Shown: piece by piece, positions 56,350 through 64,000 of the stretch | How the letters are laid out: each line of letters begins with the position of its first letter | Numbering within the stretch: the first letter of the stretch is position 1 | From: Lyophyllum atratum | Lineage: Eukaryota > Basidiomycota > Agaricomycetes > Agaricales > Lyophyllaceae | Length of the DNA: 64,000 nucleotides | Direction: 5' to 3' | NCBI GenBank assembly: GCA_014905825.1 | Contig: JACGCN010000024.1 | Span: 124,001 to 188,000, forward strand | The notes under the pieces: model-generated | What the model saw: the letters and a program-made list of their open reading frames with translations, nothing else | What the model was told of the DNA's origin: nothing | Database searches by the model: none | Made by a program: the position numbers and the translations under genes

Positions 56350-57390
56350 ATGAGAGAGGCCAACCGCAACCTTGAGGAGGAGAAAGCGCAAAAGCTTAGA
56401 GAGGAGAAGGAAAAGGCTGAGAAGCTGAAGAAAGAGCAGGAGGCTGCTGCGGCTCGCAAGTTCATACCAAGAGTTACAGTGACGAAGCCCGAGGATGGGA
56501 AGAGCAAGCCGCCCACCGTATCCTTTGCGCCGCCTCTTGACTTGAAGGCCACTCCTCCTAAGGCGGCATTCGGTGGTCCATCGGGCCCTTAACAACAACA
56601 ACAGCCCCGCAACACCATCATTCTCGTTCTCAACCCAACCTTCACAGTCGGCTAAGCCTTCTGAATCCTCCCTAAGCACGTCTCCGCTAGGAGGTGTACC
56701 CTCGCAATCTGCGAATGCTTTTTTGGGAACAAGCCGGACCAGCAGTAAGCGAAGCCTCCGTCATCTTTCGCATTCCCTCCAGCTTCTACACCGGCATCTT
56801 CCCATCCTGCGAAGTCGAATCCTCCATCTTCCAAGCTTACAAGTGCCTCGTCTACCACCTCATCTCTATTCTACTTCGGTCCTCTTTTCCAGCCCATTCA
56901 GGCATCATAGCCAGCAGTCGAGAAGGAGGAGGCACCTGCCTCTGGCACTGGTTGTTCTCTGTTCTCAAGACTCGCACCTGCTACTTCACGGCCAGCAACG
57001 CACACGAACCACATCTTTCTTTTGATCTGCTAAACCCAACGTGATCGATTTCTCCAAGCCTCCGCCTTGCATCGGGGACCTGAACACTCTCAGCATACCT
57101 CAGAATATGACTCCGCAGGCCTGCCACCTTTTGGATCTGGCGCTCCGTCCACACCTTCGACAATCACGTCTGCTGCTGCTCCTACAGTTAGCAAGCCGTC
57201 GTCCTCGTTTGGAATATCTGGTGCTACGTCCGCCTTGTCGTTGTCAACTTTCGCGACTGCCTTTAACGGTTTCGGCTTTGGTGGTGCGGCAAAGAACCCT
57301 AGACGGCTCAGGCGGTATTTGGGAAGCCGTCGACAGGACCTTACGACAGGCACCTCCAATGGTCGTCATAGTAGACGGTTGTGGCCTTGA
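56350..57390 (+). pseudogene. Decayed FG-nucleoporin-like gene
   Basis: At 56350-56592 the frame encodes a charged coiled-coil segment (LEEEKAQKLREEKEKAEKLK) followed by RKFIPRVTVTKPEDG and Pro-rich sequence. Beyond it, Ser/Thr/Phe-rich FG-type sequence appears in alternating frames: SPATPSFSFSTQPSQSAKPS (56600), SSLFYFGPLF (56875 region), LPPFGSGAPSTPSTITSAAA and GFGFGGAAKNP (57120-57300). FG nucleoporins line nuclear pores and bind transport receptors. Frame changes without convenient introns suggest decay. The identification rests on composition and FG/SF dipeptides only. Confidence 0.4.
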
Positions 57391-57534
57391 TATCGTTTTA
57401 GTAATATAGTAAAGTCGTAGAAGCAAGCAACCTCCACCTCACATCTTCTGTCTGGTTCCATTCACCGTTCGAATATGAGCAAGGCAAGAACTACTCATTC
57501 ATAAACAACAATGCCATCTTATAGCATAAGGAAT

Positions 57535-58300
57535 CTACATCAAATACATGATGGTGCACAATAATAGCAAGATGTTAAGGCCCTTGGCTTTGCGCATCAC
57601 ATCGATTCGATACTTCAGAACTTCTTCAACTTCGAGGAATTTAATCACAAGGGAATGTCGATAGCTGAAGGCTATGCCTAGGAGCGTCAAAAAGAGAAGG
57701 ATGCTAAAAAACTTGGCTATCTGAAACCCGTAACTCATAAGAAGGCAAAGCCGGACAGAAAAACTGGATGCTCACCATAGCTTTTTCCCTACGACAGGCA
57801 CGAAGGTTATCATCCAATGAATTGAGTTGTCTTTGAAGACTATCCAGTTCCTTCTCCCAAAGAGCTCCAAGTCTGTCGCACTCCCTACGACAGGCACGGA
57901 ATCTATCATCGAATAATTTGAGTTCTCGTTGAGCGCTATTCAGTTCCTCCACGCTAAGAGCTAGGTCCTTAGAGAGATCCGCTGCATGCTAAAAGATTCA
58001 CAAAGAGATGCAGTCTCAGCTAATGTCCCAAGATTGTGATACATGATGGAAAGCCTCACTCTGATAGCGGCACGCGCGAGGCACAAGACAACCATGGCGT
58101 CACGGTAGTGGGCATTAGCGGGTGCGGCCGGCTGATCAAGGTGTACGTTGACTGGCATGAAATGTACGCTTCCGTAGAGGGCTTCAGTAGATGAGCTGAG
58201 GGGATATTGTGTAGCGAGGTGAAAAGCTGAACAGACTTTAATACTACGGCCACATCTCCATCAGGAGGAATAAAGGATTCAAGCACCTGTCAATAGGCTC
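57535..58300 (-). CDS. Coiled-coil protein with C-terminal membrane segments
   Basis: On the minus strand an upstream exon reads VHLDQPAAPANAHYRDAMVV and RVRLSIMYHNLGTLAETASL (about 58180-57990). It joins through an intron to DLALSVEELNSAQRELKLFD, two similar 26-residue heptad units (FRACRRECDRLGALWEKELD and LRACRREK), and then across a GTGAGC...TTTCAG intron to IAKFFSILLFLTLLGIAFSY and a final GLNILLLLCTIMYLM. The last two stretches are hydrophobic, so the protein is probably tail-anchored. The 5' end is not resolved; frames up to 58524 may add exons. I do not recognise the family. Confidence 0.4.
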
Positions 58301-58524
58301 TTTCTAACCCTTTCAATGTCAAGGATGTTCACCAAGCCGATTGTTCTTATCAGGACAAAGCACTGTTGGATAATTGAACAGTCCTTCATGGTCGCGGGCG
58401 ACATTTTCGAGTGGTGGCATGATAAGGAAGTGGACGGCAAACTGAACGCATGAGAGGATATGGGAGGCAGGCCCGGATGTATGATATCAGCAACACTGGA
58501 AACAATATCTATATCTGCGAGCAA

Positions 58525-59239
58525 TCTTCTCTTAGGGGCTGAACAGTATGGAAAGCCGGACGGTCGCGCTCTGCTGATGCCGTCGGCAACGCAGATGCCG
58601 CGGGTAGATCATTCAACCAAGGAGTAAGACCTCGTGCACTCGGTTGAGATGTTAATGGTATACGTATATTGTACAGGGAGGGCACTGTTCTTCTATAATC
58701 TAGCGGACCTGATTTACTCCGAGTCAAAGTGTATTCTCAACAATGGCGAGCGGGTCAGAGTGGCTTAAACAAGGGACACAGAACCGAAACTTGAGAAACA
58801 AGATACAAGATACGGGCAAGAGTGCATGGCCGAGTAATCGACATTACAGGTACTTCGGCTGAACACTGACAGTATCCAACCATTATATATATAATACATA
58901 TACTGATCAAGCAAGAGTATAACTACTTAGACGCGTAAGTACGGCTGACATCGTCCATGCCCGCACTTCTCCACACACTTTCTGTCATTAAACCTCCCGG
59001 GCATCTCATACTGCCGGCATATCTGCTGCCCTTGCTCGTTCTTCGCATGGTGCGTCGTGCCCGGTACACTCCCGGCCCGTCGGCCCCTCAGCAGCCGCAG
59101 TGTAGTAGTTATTCGTCGCATGGTACACCGTTCCCAGTGCACCCCCCCAGCCCAGTCGACCCCTCAGCAGCCGCATCCGTAGTAGTAATCGTAATGATCG
59201 CAGGCGACGAAACCGCTAAAAAAACACGACCTCGTCAAT
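58525..59239. other. Intergenic, no gene recognised
   Basis: AT-rich around 58880-58910 (a TATATATATAATACATATAC tract). 59060-59170 contains two similar copies of CCCGTCGGCCCCTCAGCAGC-type sequence about 77 bp apart. Confidence 0.4.
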
Positions 59240-60180
59240 ACCCTCAAATCAACATTAAAAGAAAACAAGGGAAGTACTTACCCCCTCCCCCGAACTTTCT
59301 CTTCTTGACGGGTGCACCCCTAATCGACGGCCGCGAACATATGTGTTTGGAGCTCGAGCGGGACCCATAGTGACAGTCTTGGGGGCGAGTCGTGCTCGAA
59401 GGAGTGGTGCTGGTGCCGATGATGTTGTGGCTGATGGGCGGCAGTGTAAACTTGGGCGCGGGAGTGGGCGGGCGAGGGGAGTGCGGTTGGTATGGCCCAC
59501 GTGCTTGTCACATCTGAAACGGCGGTGGGAGCGGTGGTGGTGCGAGGGCACGCTGAGGATTTGATGCTGCTGCTACTGTTGGGGGTGCACCGTTTCCATT
59601 TCCATCGGGCTGGATGCCATCGGTAGCTTGGAGGATCGTTCCATCGACGCTGAGGGAAGAGGAGAGGAGCGGGAACACGAACGGAGTTGGCGCGAGTCAG
59701 AGCGGGAGCCTGGGCGGCGGTGGCCTGGGTTCGAGTAACGGTGGTGATGGGTGGGGTGGAGGTGGGAGGTGGAGAAGGCGGTGGAGACTGGCTCTGAGGC
59801 GACGTGATGTTTGCCTGGAGAGAGAATCATACGTCACGATACGTGGCGTGGATGACACCTGCAGGAGATGATGCGTGTTGTTTTGTGCCTGCTTGATCAA
59901 CATACATCGTGTTCTAGAACAATAAGTATCAGGAAAATAAACATACAAATACTTACAAAATCATAGTCTCCCCTTGAACGTCTATTCGGCAGCTTCCTAT
60001 ATGCATCACCCTCGCCGTTCTCGGGCGCCTGGACCCAGTAGTGTTGGGATGCGGAGGCAAAGGCAATCTATGAAATGGTCCCGGCGTCGCAAACACCGTA
60101 CCCCTATGATGTCCCCCTCCCATACCCAGAACAGTTCCCAACACCAAATGTCACCCTCCCTCAACTGTTGAATTGCGCGA
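59240..60180 (-). pseudogene. Proline-rich coding remnant interrupted by a stop
   Basis: From about 59820 the minus strand reads ITSPQSQSPPPSPPPPTSTP, then TQATAAQAPALTRANSVRVP, ILQATDGIQPDGNGNGAPPT and APPPLPPPFQM, then a TGA near 59508, after which the same frame continues QARGPYQPHSPRPPTPAPKF and ends in a basic VKKRKFGGGGK near 59280. The continuity of composition across the TGA suggests a once intact disordered nuclear protein with one nonsense change. Upstream exons (59850-60147) are possible. No family is recognised. Confidence 0.35.
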
Positions 60181-60534
60181 GGTGCTGGTTCAGCGGTATC
60201 CAGCGGTCAGTGAGCGCAGCGTGTCGTGCATCCGCCGCCGTCCGGGGGCCGGATCCGAGGCACCAAGGATTGCCCAGCCCGTTTCCACGACTATGGGGCG
60301 CGGGTTGCCAGTTGGTGTCGTTGAAGGGGATACCTATAACGAGTGGTCAGTCCTCGTCGTTTTGGCGCCGCTCTGGGACACACCGGTTAATGCACTAGAA
60401 ATGGGGGAGGCACTGTAAGTTAAGGAAGGGAATCACAAAAAAGAGGGTGTACGTACCTCGATAGTAATATTTGTTGAGGTTCGAACTTCAGAAGGGCCCG
60501 CTCGAGGCGAGAGTCGACTTGCCTGTGAGCCGTG

Positions 60535-60597
60535 GAATTATGACGTGTCTCAGTTGCGCAAAAAGTGGTTTTGCGCGTTGTAGACACGTCATAATTC
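60535..60597. repeat. Near-perfect 29-bp inverted repeat (hairpin) with 5-nt loop
   Basis: Left arm starts GAATTATGACGTGTCT and ends GCGCAAAA at 60563; loop AGTGG; right arm is its reverse complement except for about three central positions, ending ATAATTC at 60597. It may be a fold-back element or a small MITE core; it is not associated with a gene end I can identify. Confidence 0.85.
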
Positions 60598-60849
60598 GCA
60601 CCCCTGCATGCTATACACTATGATGAGAATTGACATGAATTGACTGGCAAAAGAGAAAAAGGTGGGCTCACCGTGACCGACAGTCTTCACGCCGAAAAAA
60701 CTTCAAGCGCAGCGTGCTCGAAATTGAGGAGGGGGAGATTGATGAGCTGACGTACGATAACGCTTGAGTCTGAGATTAGAATGGGTCATTATAACAAAAC
60801 ATATATGCTAAGGATTCTCACGGATAAGTTGCAAGGCGTATTCCCCACG

Positions 60850-63060
60850 GATTTGTGAGGCGTATGCATCTTGGATTTGCAAGGTGTATACATCACAGGT
60901 TCTCAAGGTGTATACTCCATGGATTCTCTCGGATTTGCAAGGTGTATTCATCATGGATTTGGAAGGTGTATACGTCACAGATTCTCTCAGATTTAGGTGT
61001 ATGCATCTTGGATTTGCAAGGGGAATACATCACAGATTTGCAAGGTGTATAGGAAAGGGAATACATCATCACGCATTTGCAAAATGTATTCATCACGTAT
61101 TTGCAAGGTGTATGCATCTTGGATTTGCAAGGGGTGTACATCACAGGTTCGCAAGGCGTATACCTCAAGGATTGTGCCAGATGTGCAGAGTGTATTCATC
61201 ACACATTTGCAAAGGTATATTCATCATGACCTTGCAAGGCGTATACATCACGGATTTGCAAGGTGTATTCATCATGGATTTGCAAGGTGTATTCATCATG
61301 GATTTGCAAGGCGTATATATCACGGATTTGCAAGGTGTATTTCATGAATTTGCAAGGTGTATTCATCGCGCATTTGCAAATGTATATTCATCATGACCTT
61401 GCAAAGCGTATACATCACGGATTTGCAAGGTGTATTCATCATGGATTTGCAAGGTGTATTCATCATGGATTTGCAAGGCGTATATATCATGGATTTGCAA
61501 GGTGTATTCATCATGAATTTGCAAGGTGTATTCATCACGCATTTGCAAAGGTATATTCATCATGACCTTGCAAGGCATATACATCACGGATTTGCAAGGT
61601 GTATTCATCATGGATTTGCAAGGTGTATTCATCATGGATTTGCAAGGCGCATACATCGCGGATTTGCAAGGTGTATTCATCATGAATTTGCAAGGTGTAT
61701 TCATCGCGCATTTGCAAATGTATATTCATCATGACCTTGCAAAGCGTATACATCACGGATTTGCAAGGTGTATTCATCATGGATTTGCAAGGTATATACA
61801 TGACCGATTCTCTTAAATTTGCAAGGTGTATTCATCATGAAATTGCAAGGCATATACATCACAGATTTGCAAGGTGTACTTGTCAAAAATCACAAGGTGT
61901 ATGCATCTTGAGTTTGCAAGGCGCATACATCACATATTCTCTTGGATTTGCAAGGTGTATTGATCATGGATTTGCAAGGCGTATCCATCCCGGATTCTAT
62001 CAGATTTGCAAGGTATATTCATCATGGATTTGTAAGGTGTATACGTCATGGATTCTCTCAGATTTGCAAGGTGTATACATCCCAGGTTTGCAAGGCATGT
62101 ACGCCTACATGACGGATATCTTGGATTTGCCAGGTGTATGCATGTTGAATTTGTGAGGTGTATACATCTTGGATTTGCAAGGTCACGGTGTATTCATCAC
62201 GGATTCGCAAGGTGTATTCATCCCAGGTTTGCAAGGCGTATACGTCACAGATACTCTTGGATTTACAAGGTGTATTCATCACATATTTGCAAGGTGAATA
62301 CATCATGGATTTGCAAGGTGTATGCATGTTGGATTTGTGAGGTGTACACATCTTGGATTTGCAAGGCATATACATTTATCAATTTGCAAGGCGTATACAT
62401 TATGGATATGCAAGGTGAATACATCATGGATTCTCTTAGATTTGCAAGGTGTATTCATCACGCATTTGCAAGGTGAATACATCACGGATTCTCTCGCATT
62501 TGCCCGGTACCCACGGGAATACCCGTGCCATTCGCATGCATCATAGATTTGCAAGGCGCATACCTGCCAGGTTTGCAAGGGGAATATATCACCAATGTAC
62601 AAGGTACATGTGCCGTGGATTCCCTCGGATCTGCAAGGTGTATTCATCGCAGATTTGCAGTGGAAATACACCGCGGATTTGCAAGATGTCTTCATCATGG
62701 GTTGGCAAGGCACATACTTCACAAGTTTGCAAGGCATGCGGTATACCTGAATACATCATAGATTTGCAAGAGGTATACATCATGGATCTGCAAGGGGTAT
62801 TCATCATGGAGTTGCAAGACGTATACACAATGGATTCTCTTGGAATTGCAAGGTGTAAAGGTCTATGCATCACAGGTTTGCAAGATGCATACATCATGGA
62901 TTCGCAAGGCATATCATGGATCTCATCAGAATTGACCAATGATGGTAAATCTGAGGCATATTTGTCTTCCGAATCTGAGGATGATAAGTCTTCCAAATTG
63001 GAGATGCATACACCTCGCAAATTCAAGATGTATATGCCTTCCTAACTTGACATGTGTATG
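60850..63060. repeat. 2.2-kb minisatellite, 24-bp unit with 7-unit higher-order repeats
   Basis: The unit is TTTGCAAGGTGTATTCATCA plus TGGA with many variants (24 bp), repeated about 80-90 times, with occasional longer units carrying GATTCTCTC. Between 61221 and 61735 a marker (TCATCATGAC) recurs at 61221, 61388, 61557 and 61726, giving a higher-order period of about 168 bp (7 units). As 24 is a multiple of three, long open frames exist in several frames on both strands (peptides such as FARCIHHG, MDLQGVFI or LQIHDEYT). These are a by-product of the periodicity; no start context, intron or domain supports a gene. Decay increases towards 62.5-63 kb. Confidence 0.9.
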
Positions 63061-63119
63061 CCTTGCAAGTATGACAGGTAGCTCATACCTTCCAAATCCC
63101 AGTTATCTTCATCTTTTGA

Positions 63120-63460
63120 GTCAGAGATTAGGGTGTTTTGCGGTAGCCAACTTCGTGCCAAACTTGAGTCCCAACTTGTTTTTCAACTTTGATCAAGTTG
63201 GAATGGCAAAGTTGGACTGATTTGCGAAGTTGGAATGGCAAAGTTGGACTGATTTGTGAAGTTGCACTGCAAATCACGCCTTTGATCCCGACTTTGCTCC
63301 CAACTTCACCACCCAACTGCGCACGAGTACCGAACATAAAAATAATTATGCTAGCCGGTGCATTTTGATCGCAATTCACTCAAATCTCTTGTCCTGGGTG
63401 TTTCGCGGTTGGCGCTCTGGCTTCCTCTAGATCTCCAACTTTGGCAAAGTTGAGCATCAA
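63120..63460. repeat. AAGTTGGA/CAACTT-rich region with a 32-bp tandem repeat
   Basis: Units of 32 bp starting AAGTTGGAATGGCAAAGTTG occur at 63195 and 63227 and a partial one at 63259. Surrounding DNA is rich in CCAACTT in the opposite orientation, including the palindrome-like TTCAACTTTGATCAAGTTGG. Confidence 0.75.
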
Positions 63461-63732
63461 GTTGCCAGAATATCTCGATACTGGAAAAGCCGCCTAGTCC
63501 GTCCATCCCTCCGCCGGTCCGTCGATTCGTCCACCGCCATCGCGACCGATCTCAGCCCAAGTGCTTGGCACCTGTCAGAGCCTGGTCCCCAGCTGTGGTC
63601 CGTGCACGTCCCTTCCTCGTTTCCCACCGTGTCGCCTTTGAGCTGAGAAGCTAACGCCATGAAGTGAATGACTTGTCCCAGGGTGGTTGTGTTGGTCTCA
63701 GTGTGTCTTTGCAGGAATGTATATACTGTACC

Positions 63733-64000
63733 GGAATGAATGGAGGCAACCGCTCTTAGACCGTGACAGGCTGAGATTTGCGGAACAATGCAACCGGGCA
63801 CCGTTGGTGCGTGACAGACACAAAATAAGCAACCATGTCCGCCATCTCTCATTATTTTTTGAGCAATTTCTCGAGATTTTTAACACTTATTTTATGTCAC
63901 GATGCTTCACAAGCAACCAGCCTTCTGTTCGCCGTGACATAGGCAGATCTGGCAACGCAACCAAGCGGTCGTGACCGCGACGGTTGCCTCCATACATTCC
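63733..64000. mobile_element. MITE-like element with about 20-bp terminal inverted repeats
   Basis: GGAATGAATGGAGGCAACCG at 63733 matches, with one mismatch, the reverse complement of the last 20 bases of the window (GGAATGTATGGAGGCAACCG). Similarity continues weakly inward (ACCGTGACA versus GGTCACGACCG). The 268-bp interior has no coding. The right end coincides with the window edge, so a target-site duplication cannot be checked and the element could extend further. Confidence 0.6.

Noticed and set aside
60884..63045. Several long open frames of 100-200 codons in the minisatellite
   Set aside because: They exist in parallel frames on both strands because the unit is 24 bp; no intron signals, domains or start contexts favour any of them.
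60850..63060. CRISPR-like array of regularly spaced repeats
   Set aside because: Eukaryotic sequence; the 24-bp units are contiguous with no unique spacers and no cas genes. It is a minisatellite.

Overview
This 64-kb window is nuclear DNA from a filamentous basidiomycete, almost certainly an agaricomycete. Genes carry many 47-67 nt GT-AG introns. The repeat families are typical of mushroom genomes: a Tnp2/CACTA transposase, a KDZ transposase and a hAT relic. Several proteins resemble lineage-specific multicopy families that, as I recall them, are restricted to Agaricomycetes. No rRNA or tRNA gene and no CRISPR array was found. Exon models were built by hand from splice signals and frame continuity; where I state an amino-acid length, the summed exons are a multiple of three with no internal stop.

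Layout. 0-3.2 kb: a predicted membrane protein and a WD40-repeat protein with a C-terminal membrane anchor. 3.8-7.9 kb (minus): an intact Tnp2 (CACTA) transposase, 1307 aa. 8.8-9.2 kb: a truncated Rsc7/Swp82-like fragment. 10.7-23.6 kb: a nucleolar FKBP prolyl isomerase whose last intron holds an 11.3-kb KDZ transposon. That element (12162-23500) is flanked by an exact 8-bp duplication, and removing it restores a 50-nt intron. It has long inverted terminal arrays rich in the palindrome CATTATAATG. It carries four intact genes: a 1059-aa KDZ transposase, a small basic helical protein, a protein with an RNase H1-N/viroplasmin-like domain, and an 853-aa protein of an uncharacterised agaricomycete family.

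23.8-33.2 kb: a RING protein, a frameshifted lineage-specific gene, a JmjC dioxygenase-like protein and, convergent with it, a second possible 2-oxoglutarate dioxygenase. 34-37 kb is a graveyard of fragments (Rab-type GTPase, hAT transposase, another lineage-specific family). 38.6-47.9 kb: a 900-aa multicopy-family protein, a SUN-domain nuclear envelope protein and a 1424-aa largely disordered protein. 49-53.5 kb: an alpha-L-fucosidase remnant and an intact SNF2-family helicase with two apparent GC-AG introns. 55-60 kb: decayed FG-rich and proline-rich coding sequence plus a coiled-coil membrane protein. 60.5-64 kb: a perfect-loop hairpin, a 2.2-kb 24-bp minisatellite with higher-order structure, a 32-bp tandem repeat and a MITE-like element that runs to the window edge.

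The genes do not form one pathway. The coherent unit is the KDZ transposon with its cargo; the rest is a TE-rich accessory region around a few core cellular genes (FKBP, SUN, SNF2 helicase).
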